Source: Oscillospiraceae bacterium
Lineage (GTDB): Bacteria; Bacillota; Clostridia; Oscillospirales; Oscillospiraceae
Assembly: GCA_021203045.1 (NCBI GenBank)
Contig: JAJQBY010000139.1
Span: forward strand, 1 to 49,922
Length of the DNA stretch: 49,922 nucleotides
Direction of reading: 5' to 3'
Shown: positions 32,776 to 40,922 of the stretch, piece by piece
Layout: each line of letters begins with the position of its first letter
Position numbering within the stretch: position 1 is the stretch's first letter
Made by a program: the position numbers and the translations under genes
Notes under the pieces: generated by a model
Seen by the model: the letters and a program-made list of their open reading frames with translations, nothing else
Told to the model about the DNA's origin: nothing
The model's database searches: none

Positions 32776-34935
32776 ATGTCAAAGCAACAGAAAAAACGTA
32801 TAGGACACAAGCATTTGTGGAGCGCCATGGTCATTGTGATGCTGTTCGCGATCATTGTGGGAGCGACAGCCGGGTGTCAGGCGAGAGAAGAAACCGATTC
32901 CTATGCGGACAGTGAGGATGATTACACGGAAAGGGAGAGTGATACGCTGTATGCAGATGTGGAGGAGGAGAGCGTCTCTGCAGAGGATATATCGGAGCCG
33001 GAACCGGAAACGGATACCTACGCTCTATACGCGGAAGTCGTTCAGGAATACGAGGACACCTACGGCGAGGGCGCATGTATCGTTGAGTATGAATATGGTT
33101 CCGGTAACGCTTCTTACATAATGAACGGCACATACCTTGTTCAGCTCCTTGATTTCAATGGAGATGGGCAGGAGGAGCTTTTGATCGGCGTCTGCACAGA
33201 TTCCGCTACCTCCTGGGTCGATGTGTGGGCCTATGAGGACGGAGAGGTGGTCAAGGTCTATTCGCCTGAGCTACAGGCGGAGGAGTCCCTTTATACTTAT
33301 GGGAGCGGATATGCCTATTATAATATCGCGCATGGCAGCGACATAGGTTTATATGTGGAATATACTTCATACAACGGAAAGATTTACCTGATACAAGGCT
33401 TCAGAGGCTCGAGTGAACAATATTATTATTTCGAATACATAGATGGAACGTTCCGGAGAGTAAAGACCATAGAGATTCTGGAAGATGACAACTGGACCCC
33501 ACAGATTGACGGGCAGACGGTGACCGACGAGGAGTGGAGCAGTGAGCTGGCCCTCTGGAACGACGGATTGGTGTCGTATCTTGTGAGAGGCGGCGGCGCG
33601 GAAATGGGCGATACGCTGCTGGAAATCACCGCGAAGACAAAGGCCATTCTTGGAATGGAGGCCGAGGAGACCGACCTGGCCGCATATGCCAGCGTTTTGC
33701 AGCAATACGAGGAGACCTACGGCGCGGGTGGCTATCAGGAATATGAGTACGCAGGATACGGGGTGACAGGAACATATTTTGCGCAGCTGCTGGATTTTGA
33801 TGGCGATGGCGTGGAGGAGCTGCTGGTGGGCGTCTATGACAAGGATAACTATAGCAATATAACATCAGTGGCTGACGGATACAGATACCCATGGGTGGAG
33901 ATATGGGCCTTATTGGATGGAAACGCAACGAAGGTATACTCGCCCGATATGCAGTGCGAATCCGCGGGGACGAATAACGTGTTTGGCGGCGATATCAGCA
34001 CCTATATAGCATATACAGTCTATGATGGAAGGATCTATATGCTCCAGGGAACTAGAGGATATGCGCCGGTACTGTATTATTACGGCTACATCGATGGAGA
34101 ATTTCAGCTGGTCCGATCGGTCGACTATTGTGAGGCAGATGACTATTACAGTATTGACGGCGTTTCGGTAACCCAGGATGAGTTTGAGGCAGAACAGGAA
34201 GCCTGGGATGCCGGCCTGGTCTTATATTGCGTTTTTGGTGCAACGGAAGATCAACTGCAGACTGTAAGTGAGATCACCGCGCAGACAAAGGCCCTTCTTG
34301 GAATGGGGGACGAGGAGACCGACCTGACTGTGTATGCCGACGTTGTGCAGCAATATGAGGACACCTACGGCACCATCGGCTATAATACCTACTACCAGAA
34401 CCGGGAGGCCCAGACGGGGGAGGCCTATATGCTCACAGGCCTGTGCCTGGTGCAGCCCATCGACTTTGACGGGGATTCCGTCTATGAGCTGCTGATCGGC
34501 TATGGAGAGACGGTCGATGCATCCACCGGACAGACGGAGGTATACGGGGACGTGTGGGGACTGGATGGCGATACCCCCGTCCTGCTCTACAGCGGAGCCA
34601 GCTTCCCGGGGGAGTCGTACTATAATGCGATTGCCTATAAGAATGAGGACGGCGTATATTATCTTTACGATGGATATTCTGAAAACAGATTTGCCCACGT
34701 TGATATTTATTGTCTGACGGACGGGAGCTTCACGAAGGTCTATACGCTGGAGGCGGATTTCTCCGGCGACAGTCCGCTCTATACCATGAACGGGACGGCG
34801 ATCAGCATGACCGAGTATGCGGGATATGTCTCCGACGGCCTTACGGAATTCTATGCTCAGGTCTCCAGCCTGGAGGCCTTCGAGACCTGCCGGGATGATT
34901 TGATTTCAGTATTCAATCAAATGGGACTGAAGTGA
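32776..34935 (+). CDS. Lipoprotein with three Asp-rich DxDxDGxxEL domains (paralogue B)
   Basis: A 719-residue paralogue of the lipoprotein at 28259. The leader matches it closely and ends in lipobox ATAGC (Cys at about 34), with an acidic linker to about 80. Three domains start near residues 83, 303 and 519, each with YA.V.Q.YE.TYG, and carry LDFNGDGQEELLIGV, LDFDGDGVEELLVGV and IDFDGDSVYELLIGY. The third copy is the near-identical duplicate of paralogue A's last domain. ATG 32776 follows GGAGG by 7-10 bases. It lies 28 bases after the caspase-like gene, so the three genes probably form one transcript. No function known. Confidence 0.75.
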   Translation: MSKQQKKRIGHKHLWSAMVIVMLFAIIVGATAGCQAREETDSYADSEDDYTERESDTLYADVEEESVSAEDISEPEPETDTYALYAEVVQEYEDTYGEGACIVEYEYGSGNASYIMNGTYLVQLLDFNGDGQEELLIGVCTDSATSWVDVWAYEDGEVVKVYSPELQAEESLYTYGSGYAYYNIAHGSDIGLYVEYTSYNGKIYLIQGFRGSSEQYYYFEYIDGTFRRVKTIEILEDDNWTPQIDGQTVTDEEWSSELALWNDGLVSYLVRGGGAEMGDTLLEITAKTKAILGMEAEETDLAAYASVLQQYEETYGAGGYQEYEYAGYGVTGTYFAQLLDFDGDGVEELLVGVYDKDNYSNITSVADGYRYPWVEIWALLDGNATKVYSPDMQCESAGTNNVFGGDISTYIAYTVYDGRIYMLQGTRGYAPVLYYYGYIDGEFQLVRSVDYCEADDYYSIDGVSVTQDEFEAEQEAWDAGLVLYCVFGATEDQLQTVSEITAQTKALLGMGDEETDLTVYADVVQQYEDTYGTIGYNTYYQNREAQTGEAYMLTGLCLVQPIDFDGDSVYELLIGYGETVDASTGQTEVYGDVWGLDGDTPVLLYSGASFPGESYYNAIAYKNEDGVYYLYDGYSENRFAHVDIYCLTDGSFTKVYTLEADFSGDSPLYTMNGTAISMTEYAGYVSDGLTEFYAQVSSLEAFETCRDDLISVFNQMGLK
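34341..34894 (+). repeat. Direct repeat copy 2 (about 554 bp)
   Basis: Second copy of 29206-29759, offset exactly 5135 bases along its length. A few synonymous and conservative changes are visible, mostly toward the ends. Confidence 0.85.
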
Positions 34936-34985
34936 ACAGGCTTTTATAATGGGGAAAAATTATAATATAGGGGGGAAGTGAAGAA

Positions 34986-36362
34986 ATGAAGGTATGGAAA
35001 ATCATCTCTGGTGTTGTATCTATCTTCTTTTCTCTGATAACACTGTACGCGGAGTTCATGAATGAGATTGCACGGTCAGCTACGGATGGGTATGTATTCC
35101 TGTGGGGGCTTGGTGCGTGTTTACTAGTGTTGGTAGGTGGAACCGTAGCTGTTTCTACCAGTAATAGCAAGAGCGTAGTAAGTTGTGCGTGGACAGTCGT
35201 TTTGTACGGAGCTGCAATGATTTTGGATATATGCATTGGTGTGTGGACAAACAATGGAAATGCGCAATTTTCCTCTGACTTTATGCTGTGGTGCATATGG
35301 AATCTTATTTGCATGATGGTTGCCGTAATAAGTATTGCAACGACAGTATCTCAGAGTCAGCAATTAGAAGAAAATAGCAGCCAAACCATTTCCAGCCATG
35401 ATAATACATACCATACAAATTCAAATGCCAGCGTTAAAAGGCCCGGTCTGATAAATGCTGTAACGGTGCTTTGCGTCATAGTTGTAGCTTTGGTCTTCTT
35501 TGCCACAAGAGGAAAAAACGACTCCGAGGTTGCTGACTCTGGCAGAACATCAAGTGCAGTATCATCTACGGTTGAATCGTCATCAGCTACAACTCGTCCT
35601 ACATCAACCACAAAACCAACGGAAGCTCCTGCGGCGAGTATAGAAACCCCTGTGGTCTATGACGAGAATGGAATTACTATTACTGCCACAGCGATTAATG
35701 ACGACTCTATCGACTTTACCATAGTTAATGATGCGGATTTCGATATATATGTTCAATTCAGTTATCTTGTTGTTAATGGAGCTTCTGCAACGGGTGTTAT
35801 GTGGTGTGATGTTGCAACAGGGAAAAAGGCTAACACAACTCTGTATTTCACAGATTTAGATTATCTGAATATCACGGAGATTGTAAGCGCAGAGCTAATG
35901 TATGGCTACATCCTCAACACAGACACGGATGAGGTCGTTGACTATCTGGACTTCAGCCTGACTACCACAAAAGCAGACTCATACAAGCAATCGTTCGACA
36001 TATACGGGGACGCCCTTTACGACGATGGCGATTATGCTGTATATGGTTCTTTCTTTGGAAGTACCCCCGTTGTCTTGATTGAAAACGATACGGACAGTGC
36101 AATATATGTACATTTTGACAATGTGTCAGTAAGCGGTGTAATGGTATATCCATATACCACTTCGGGTACTCCTGTTTACCCCGGAACAGTCAGAGCGTTT
36201 GAGCTGGGGCTTTACTCATCAAACCTAGCAGAGGCAGGGCTGGAGAAGAACGATGTAGACAACATTTCTTTCGCTGTTGAATTCAACCGATACACGCAGG
36301 GGAGTGTTTCAACAGCAGATGACCTATACCAGACCGAGGAACTGACTATCACAAAAGATTGA
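34986..36362 (+). CDS. Membrane protein with duplicated extracellular beta-domain, unknown function
   Basis: A 458-residue protein. Four hydrophobic segments fill residues 1-125 and a fifth lies near 155-175 (LINAVTVLCVIVVALVFFA). A Ser/Thr-rich linker (about 184-216) leads to two similar domains of about 100 residues, recognisable by DFTIVNDADFDIYVQF/VVNGASATGVM and VLIENDTDSAIYVHF/VSVSGVMV. This fold is common in Bacillota surface proteins but I cannot assign a role. The gene is clearly richer in A and T than its neighbours, with rare-looking codons such as ATA and TTA, suggesting later acquisition. GGGGGGAAG lies about 10 bases before the ATG. Confidence 0.7.
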   Translation: MKVWKIISGVVSIFFSLITLYAEFMNEIARSATDGYVFLWGLGACLLVLVGGTVAVSTSNSKSVVSCAWTVVLYGAAMILDICIGVWTNNGNAQFSSDFMLWCIWNLICMMVAVISIATTVSQSQQLEENSSQTISSHDNTYHTNSNASVKRPGLINAVTVLCVIVVALVFFATRGKNDSEVADSGRTSSAVSSTVESSSATTRPTSTTKPTEAPAASIETPVVYDENGITITATAINDDSIDFTIVNDADFDIYVQFSYLVVNGASATGVMWCDVATGKKANTTLYFTDLDYLNITEIVSAELMYGYILNTDTDEVVDYLDFSLTTTKADSYKQSFDIYGDALYDDGDYAVYGSFFGSTPVVLIENDTDSAIYVHFDNVSVSGVMVYPYTTSGTPVYPGTVRAFELGLYSSNLAEAGLEKNDVDNISFAVEFNRYTQGSVSTADDLYQTEELTITKD

Positions 36363-36439
36363 GATGGAGTCTGCCTAAAGTACATATATCGGAAAACTCT
36401 GATTTATTTCTACAACACTTAAACAGGCTATGTGGCGCT

Positions 36440-36593
36440 TTTCTTAGAAAGGAAATTATAACCCCTGGCGTTGCATCGGGAAGGAAAACGTTCCAGCGAA
36501 CATGGGATTGTGGCGATAGCTTCTCGCAGGTAATACCACTGTTTCATTGGAGCTTACGGTCTCCCATCTTGACAGATGGGGGGCCGTCTTTTA
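36440..36593 (+). ncRNA. Candidate structured RNA, possibly a decayed T-box-like leader
   Basis: Three consecutive hairpins can be drawn: around 36469-36501 (GTTGC, GGGAA with TTCC, GCGAAC), around 36502-36546 (ATGGGA, GTGG, CGA with TCG, CCAC, TTTCAT) and the terminator at 36556-36593. The bases AGGTAATACCACTG before a terminator recall the T-box AGGGTGGTACCACG, but the UGG that pairs with tRNA is absent. It may be a degenerate leader or an independent small RNA. Confidence 0.3.
36556..36593 (+). terminator. Intrinsic terminator overlapping a promoter
   Basis: ACGGTCTCCCATCT pairs with AGATGGGGGGCCGT (a G-T and one mismatch) around TGAC, then CTTTT. The TTGACA of the next promoter spans its loop. 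Confidence 0.75.
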
Positions 36594-36597
36594 TAAT
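36569..36597 (+). promoter_or_regulatory. Consensus promoter of SDR-gtrA
   Basis: Perfect TTGACA (36569-36574) and TATAAT (36592-36597) with 17-base spacing, 48 bases before the SDR start codon and inside the preceding terminator. Confidence 0.75.
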
Positions 36598-36644
36598 GGA
36601 GAAAAATACATAAAAAAATTTATGTGAAAAGGCGGGTCAGATAT

Positions 36645-37436
36645 ATGGCGAAGGTGGCGATTGTGACGGGGGGCAGCTCCGGCATCGGGCTGGAGACCGT
36701 CCGGGCCCTGCGTGAGGCGGGGTGCGTGGTCTATGCTGTCAGCCGCAGGCCCTTTGAGGAACCGGGGGTTTTTCATATCCTAGGGGATGTGACGGAGGAC
36801 GAGGCCGTTCAGGCCGCCGTGGAGCGGGTATACCGGGAGCAGGGCCGCATCGACATTCTGGTGAACGATGCGGGCATGGGCATCTCCGGCGCGGCGGAAT
36901 TCAACGGCGGCCCGGCGGGGCGGTATCTGTTCGATGTGAATTTCTTCGGCATGACCCGCTTTTGCGACGCCGTCATGCCTTATATGCGCAGCCAGGGTGA
37001 GGGCCGCATCGTGAACATCGGCTCCATCGCGGGGATCGTGCCCATCCCCTTCCAGGCCTATTACTCCGCCTCCAAGGCGGCGGTACACAGCTATACCATG
37101 GCCCTGGCCAATGAGATACGGCCCTTCGGCATCACCGTGTGCGCCCTCATGCCGGGGGACATCGCCACCGGCTTCACCGCCGCGCGGGACAAGCTCCACC
37201 AGGGGGACGATATCTACGGCGGGCGGATAGGCCGCTCCGTGGCGAAAATGGAGCACGATGAGGAGACGGGCATGACCCCGGCAAGGGTGGGGGCCTTCGT
37301 TGCGAAGCTGTGCCTGAAAAAGCGGGTCAAGCCCCTTTACAGCCTGGGCTTTTTCTACGGGTTGGTGAAGGTGCTTTCAAAGCTGCTGCCGGCGGGCCTA
37401 TTTAACCGGCTGGTGGGGCTGCTTTATGCGGCGTGA
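36645..37436 (+). CDS. Short-chain dehydrogenase/reductase (SDR)
   Basis: A 263-residue classical SDR. The cofactor loop TGGSSGIG (8-15), the NDAG motif (74-77) and the catalytic S127, Y140 and K144 (YSASK) are all present. The segment RRPFEEP after the second strand fits NADP(H). The C-terminus is hydrophobic and basic, as in SDRs acting on lipids. ATG 36645 (MAKVAIVTGG) is preferred over an upstream GTG. The next gene, a GtrA-type membrane protein, starts 10 bases after the stop. The substrate is unknown. Confidence 0.88.
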   Translation: MAKVAIVTGGSSGIGLETVRALREAGCVVYAVSRRPFEEPGVFHILGDVTEDEAVQAAVERVYREQGRIDILVNDAGMGISGAAEFNGGPAGRYLFDVNFFGMTRFCDAVMPYMRSQGEGRIVNIGSIAGIVPIPFQAYYSASKAAVHSYTMALANEIRPFGITVCALMPGDIATGFTAARDKLHQGDDIYGGRIGRSVAKMEHDEETGMTPARVGAFVAKLCLKKRVKPLYSLGFFYGLVKVLSKLLPAGLFNRLVGLLYAA

Positions 37437-37446
37437 GGGGGAGACG

Positions 37447-37863
37447 ATGAAAAAGCTGTCCAGAAAGGAAAATATATTGCAGGGGGTGAAGTTCACCCTG
37501 TTCTCCTGCTCGGCGGGCATCATTCAGGCCGTCAGCTTTGCCCTTTTGAATGAGCTGACAGGCTTTCCCTATTGGCCCTCTTATCTCATCGCCCTGACCT
37601 TGTCCGTGCTGTGGAACTTTACCCTGAACCGCCGGTTCACCTTCAAATCTGCCGCCAATGTGCCGGTGGCCATGCTGAAGGTGCTGGGCTATTACTGCGT
37701 GTTCACCCCGCTGTCCACCATCGCGGGGAACTATCTGACGGAGACCCTGGGCTGGATGGAGTATCTTGTCCTGGCCGGTACCATGGTGACCAATTTCGTT
37801 ACGGAGTTTCTGTTTGACAGATTCGTGGTATTCCGGGATTCGATCAATACCAACGGAAAGTGA
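37447..37863 (+). CDS. GtrA family membrane protein
   Basis: A 138-residue protein with four membrane helices and the family motif LWNFTLNRRFTFKS in the middle and FLFDRFVVF at the end. GtrA proteins are thought to flip polyprenyl-phosphate-linked sugars or to act in cell-surface glycosylation. ATG 37447 follows GGGGGAG; another in-frame ATG at 37426 overlaps the SDR gene. It shares a transcript with the SDR and ends at a strong terminator. Confidence 0.85.
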   Translation: MKKLSRKENILQGVKFTLFSCSAGIIQAVSFALLNELTGFPYWPSYLIALTLSVLWNFTLNRRFTFKSAANVPVAMLKVLGYYCVFTPLSTIAGNYLTETLGWMEYLVLAGTMVTNFVTEFLFDRFVVFRDSINTNGK

Positions 37864-37864
37864 A

Positions 37865-37894
37865 GGAGAGGCATAACCTGCCTCTCCCTTTTTG
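37865..37894 (+). terminator. Intrinsic terminator after gtrA
   Basis: GGAGAGGCA pairs perfectly with TGCCTCTCC, loop TAACC, then CTTTTTG; it lies directly after the stop codon. Confidence 0.85.
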
Positions 37895-37895
37895 T

Positions 37896-38417
37896 TCACC
37901 TGCCGAAAAGCCCTTCTTCCTTCAATATCTCCAGCACTCTCGCTTCGCGTTCGAGCATGAGCGGGTCCTTTGGCCCGTGTCCGGGGGATCGGTTGGCTGC
38001 GATGGCCTTTTCGGGCTCGACCCAGACGAGGGTGAAGCCCTCGCTTGCCTCGTATTCGCACAGCGCCTGAGATGCGGTAGCGTCTTCCACCTCGCAAAGA
38101 TAATAAAAATTATCCTGCAAAAGATAATCCTCCCCCTCGTAGAGGCTCCTCTGGATTCTGTGCACATAGCCGAATTCCCGAACGGTGGAGGGAATGACGG
38201 CCAGGCCCGCTTCCTCCAGGGTTTCCCGTATCATGGCCTGCTCCTTTGTCTCTCCCGGCTCGATGCCTCCCCCGGGGAATTTATAATAATCATACTTCCG
38301 GCTGTAGACCATGGCGGCCCGGCCGGTTTTTATAGTGATGCAGCGGGCGGAATGGCGGATAAAGCCGGTTCCGTTTATGTCATAGTCCTTTGTGTCTATC
38401 GCAAATAAAAGCCGCAT
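37896..38417 (-). CDS. NUDIX hydrolase
   Basis: A 173-residue NUDIX enzyme that cleaves nucleoside-diphosphate-linked substrates. The box GGIEPGETKEQAMIRETLEEAG (residues about 50-71, written here in the family's G-x5-E-x7-RE-x2-EE-x-G spacing) is complete. A C-terminal GHGPKDPLMLEREARVLEIL is typical of a clostridial subgroup. ATG 38417 has GGAGG 11 bases upstream; the longer frame has none. Substrate unknown. Confidence 0.87.
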   Translation of the reverse strand: MRLLFAIDTKDYDINGTGFIRHSARCITIKTGRAAMVYSRKYDYYKFPGGGIEPGETKEQAMIRETLEEAGLAVIPSTVREFGYVHRIQRSLYEGEDYLLQDNFYYLCEVEDATASQALCEYEASEGFTLVWVEPEKAIAANRSPGHGPKDPLMLEREARVLEILKEEGLFGR

Positions 38418-38446
38418 AAAAATTTTACCTCCTGCAATTAGGGATA

Positions 38447-38483
38447 CGAAAACAGGCACGGCAGCCGGCCGTGTCTGTTTTCG
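38447..38483 (-). terminator. Hairpin after trmD
   Basis: CGAAAACAG and CTGTTTTCG with CACGGC/GCCGTG inside form a long stem about 25 bases after the trmD stop codon. It probably ends the ylxM-trmD operon. Confidence 0.6.
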
Positions 38484-38506
38484 GCTCAAATTTACGGAGC
38501 TCCGTA

Positions 38507-39775
38507 TCAGAACACCTTTTCATATACCAGCCGGACGGGGTCCCGTTCGACGGTATCGGTCAGGCGGATGGCGCCGCGCAGCGTATAGCCGCAGGAGGCC
38601 AGGAGGGCCTGCATGGGCTTATTCAGGGGATGGGTATCGCAGCGGAGGGCAGTACAGCCGGAGCCCAGGGCCAGATCCTCCCCCAGCTGCATCATCTCCC
38701 TGGCCAGGCCCCGGCCCCGATAGGACGCCGCCACGGCGACCCGGTGGAGGGTGCCGTATGGCCCGTGGGAGTGGAACGCATCCTCCAGAGGGGCATAATC
38801 CGCCTCCGGGGTCAGATACAGGCTGACGCACCCGGCGGGCTCCTCCTCATGGGTGAACAGCCAGCAGCCTCCGGCGTCGATGTCCCGGCGGAATACGGCC
38901 TCGTTAGGGAAACCGTCCTGCCACTGGGGAACGTCCATCTCCCGCAGAAGGTCCCCGCCCTGGCGGGCGATGGAGAGGAGAGCGTCCATATCCGCCTCCG
39001 TGGCCCGGCGGCAGTCGTAATGGAGGCGCTCCCGGCCGGTCAGACGGAGAACGGTCTCCTTTTCCTCCTTCGTTTGAGGCTGGAAGGCGGCGAACATATC
39101 CGGCCGCCGGGCCTGGGTGCGGATGAGCTGCTGCTCCCGCCGCCATACGTCCACATCCCGATGGTTGCCGGTGCGCAGAACCTCCGGCACGGCCAAGCCC
39201 TCCCATACCTCCGGGCGGGTGTATTGAGGGTATTCCAGAAGGCCGTCCCAGTGACTCTCTCCCATATAGCAGGCCGGGTCGGACAGCACACCCGGCAGCA
39301 GACGGCATACGCTGTCCGCGATGGCCATGGCGGGGATCTCCCCGCCGGTCAGGACGAAGTCCCCGATGCTCATCTCCTCATCGCAGCAGAGCTGTATGAA
39401 CCGCTCGTCCACTCCCTCATAATGGCCGCAGACCAGCACCAGATGGTCATAATCTCCCGCCAGGCGGCGGGCCTGGGTCTGGTCGAAGCGCGTTCCCTGG
39501 GGGGACATATAGATGACCCGCCGCTGCCGGTCGCCGGCCTGGGCGGTAACGTGGTCGAGGCAGGCCTTCAGCGGCTGTGCCATCATGACGCAGCCCCAGC
39601 CGCCCCCATAGGGGTAGTCGTCCACCTGCTGCTGCTTATTGGTGGTGAAGTCCCGTATCTGGACGCAGTTTATCTCGATCAGGCCCTTTTTGGCTGCCCG
39701 CCCCAGGATGGAGGAGGACATCATCGCGTCCACCGCCTGAGGAAACAGGGTCAGTATATCGATCCGCATAGACAT
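38507..39775 (-). CDS. trmD: tRNA (guanine-37-N1)-methyltransferase fused to a GNAT acetyltransferase
   Basis: Residues 1 to about 245 are TrmD, which methylates G37 of tRNAs next to the anticodon: YPYGGGWGCVM, VCGHYEGVDERF (the SAM-binding knot), GDFVLTGGE and LLEYPQYTRPEVW are conserved. Residues about 256-422 are a GNAT domain with CRRATEADMDALLSIA at its start and LHRVAVAASYRGRGLAREMM as acetyl-CoA site. TrmD alone is about 230-250 residues, so this is a real fusion in one frame with no break. It is the last gene of the operon, 63 bases after rimM and behind a hairpin. The acetyl acceptor is unknown. Confidence 0.92.
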   Translation of the reverse strand: MSMRIDILTLFPQAVDAMMSSSILGRAAKKGLIEINCVQIRDFTTNKQQQVDDYPYGGGWGCVMMAQPLKACLDHVTAQAGDRQRRVIYMSPQGTRFDQTQARRLAGDYDHLVLVCGHYEGVDERFIQLCCDEEMSIGDFVLTGGEIPAMAIADSVCRLLPGVLSDPACYMGESHWDGLLEYPQYTRPEVWEGLAVPEVLRTGNHRDVDVWRREQQLIRTQARRPDMFAAFQPQTKEEKETVLRLTGRERLHYDCRRATEADMDALLSIARQGGDLLREMDVPQWQDGFPNEAVFRRDIDAGGCWLFTHEEEPAGCVSLYLTPEADYAPLEDAFHSHGPYGTLHRVAVAASYRGRGLAREMMQLGEDLALGSGCTALRCDTHPLNKPMQALLASCGYTLRGAIRLTDTVERDPVRLVYEKVF

Positions 39776-39802
39776 GATTTATCTCATCCCATATAAAAGA
39801 CA

Positions 39803-39824
39803 GGCGGGAGCAAGGACTCCCGCC
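39803..39824 (-). terminator. Hairpin between rimM and trmD (possible attenuator)
   Basis: GGCGGGAG and CTCCCGCC form a perfect 8-bp stem; on the minus strand TGTCTTTTATA follows. It could reduce read-through into trmD. Confidence 0.5.
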
Positions 39825-39838
39825 ATTTGTTTTCTGTG

Positions 39839-40324
39839 TTACATTCCCTCGATCAGCCGCACGGTGACCACGCCGGCGTCGGGGTCTTTTTTCAGTACGA
39901 AGGCAGGGACATCGGGAATCAGGATCTCCCGCTGGCCCCGGACCACCAGAACGCTGGCAGCCGGCTCGGACAGCACGTCCTCCAGAATGCCGAGGGCGTT
40001 TCCCGCCTCATCGGTCACCTGCGCACCCAGAATGTCCTGGATAAACACCGCGCCCTCCGGCAGACGGGCCTCCGCCCGGTCGATGAAGATGGTCTTTCCC
40101 TTCAGGGTCATGGCGGCGTTTACGTCCTCATAGCCCTCCAGAGCGGCGATGCACATGGTCTTTTGCACCCGGCAGGAGCGGACGGCCACCGCCGCTCCGT
40201 CGATATAGAAGCGGGAAAAGCGGGTCAGAAACGCCGGCTCATCCGCCCAGGGCTGAATTTTTACCTGGCCCTGGACGCCGTGGGTGCTGACAATCTGGCC
40301 GGCCTCAAGATAGGGCTTTTTCAA
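39839..40324 (-). CDS. rimM: Ribosome maturation factor RimM
   Basis: RimM binds S19 and helps assemble the 30S head. The 161-residue protein has the N-terminal RimM beta-barrel (LEAGQIVSTHGVQGQVKI) and the C-terminal PRC-barrel (FIQDILGAQVTDEAGNALG...EILIPDVPAFV). The start codon is TTG, overlapping the TGA of khpA (TTGA), so it is translationally coupled to khpA. Confidence 0.93.
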   Translation of the reverse strand: MKKPYLEAGQIVSTHGVQGQVKIQPWADEPAFLTRFSRFYIDGAAVAVRSCRVQKTMCIAALEGYEDVNAAMTLKGKTIFIDRAEARLPEGAVFIQDILGAQVTDEAGNALGILEDVLSEPAASVLVVRGQREILIPDVPAFVLKKDPDAGVVTVRLIEGM

Positions 40325-40551
40325 TCCAGGATCTCAACGGATATCCGCTGGCCCTGGCGCTGGGCCACGGCCTTCATCAGGACGCGGATCTGGCGCACGA
40401 TGCGGCCCTTGCGGCCTATGACCTTGCCCATATCTCCATCGGCGACCCGCACCTCGAACACGGTGGTGCCGCCGGATACGCGCTCATCCACCGTGACCTG
40501 ATCCGGGTGATCCACCAGGCTTTGTATGATATAGGTCAGAAGTTCCTTCAT
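40321..40551 (-). CDS. khpA: KH-domain RNA-binding protein KhpA
   Basis: A 76-residue KH protein (formerly YlqC). The RNA-binding loop VIGRKGR (44-50) is the GxxG motif. In Bacillota KhpA pairs with KhpB and affects cell division and RNA. AGGAG precedes the ATG at 40551. It sits between rpsP and rimM as in most relatives. Confidence 0.92.
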   Translation of the reverse strand: MKELLTYIIQSLVDHPDQVTVDERVSGGTTVFEVRVADGDMGKVIGRKGRIVRQIRVLMKAVAQRQGQRISVEILD

Positions 40552-40567
40552 TGGACGGCTCCTGGCC

Positions 40568-40825
40568 TTATTCCGCCTGCTGGGCCTGCTGCGCCTCCGC
40601 CAGCTTGAGAAGTCCACGGACGGTGTCGGTGGGCTGAGCGCCGCAGGAGATCCAGTATTTCGCCCGCTCCATGTTGATGCTGATGGCGGCAGGGGTGACC
40701 ATGGGGTCATAGGTGCCCAGCTCCTCGATGTTCCGGCCATCCCGGGGAGAGCGGCTGTCCGCCACCACGATGCGGTAGAAGGGAGCCTTCTTTGCGCCCT
40801 GACGCTTCAGTCTGATCTTTACCAT
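40568..40825 (-). CDS. rpsP: 30S ribosomal protein S16
   Basis: An 85-residue S16. [31 protein letters not shown] is the conserved N-terminus and IEELGTYDP follows. The start at 40825 is set by this N-terminus and by TGGAGGAC upstream. It is 16 bases before khpA. Confidence 0.97.
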   Translation of the reverse strand: MVKIRLKRQGAKKAPFYRIVVADSRSPRDGRNIEELGTYDPMVTPAAISINMERAKYWISCGAQPTDTVRGLLKLAEAQQAQQAE

Positions 40826-40863
40826 TGTCTTGTCCTCCAAAATATATTTGTTTGTTTTGTTTG

Positions 40864-40883
40864 GAGCCTGTTTCCACAGGCTC
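40864..40883 (-). other. Hairpin between ffh and rpsP
   Basis: GAGCCTGT and ACAGGCTC form a perfect 8-bp stem with a 4-base loop in the 97-base gap. There is no T-run, so it is more likely an RNA-processing or stability element than a terminator. Confidence 0.4.
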
Positions 40884-40922
40884 ATATTCAAAAATCCTGT
40901 TCGGATATTGAAGCGAGTTTAT

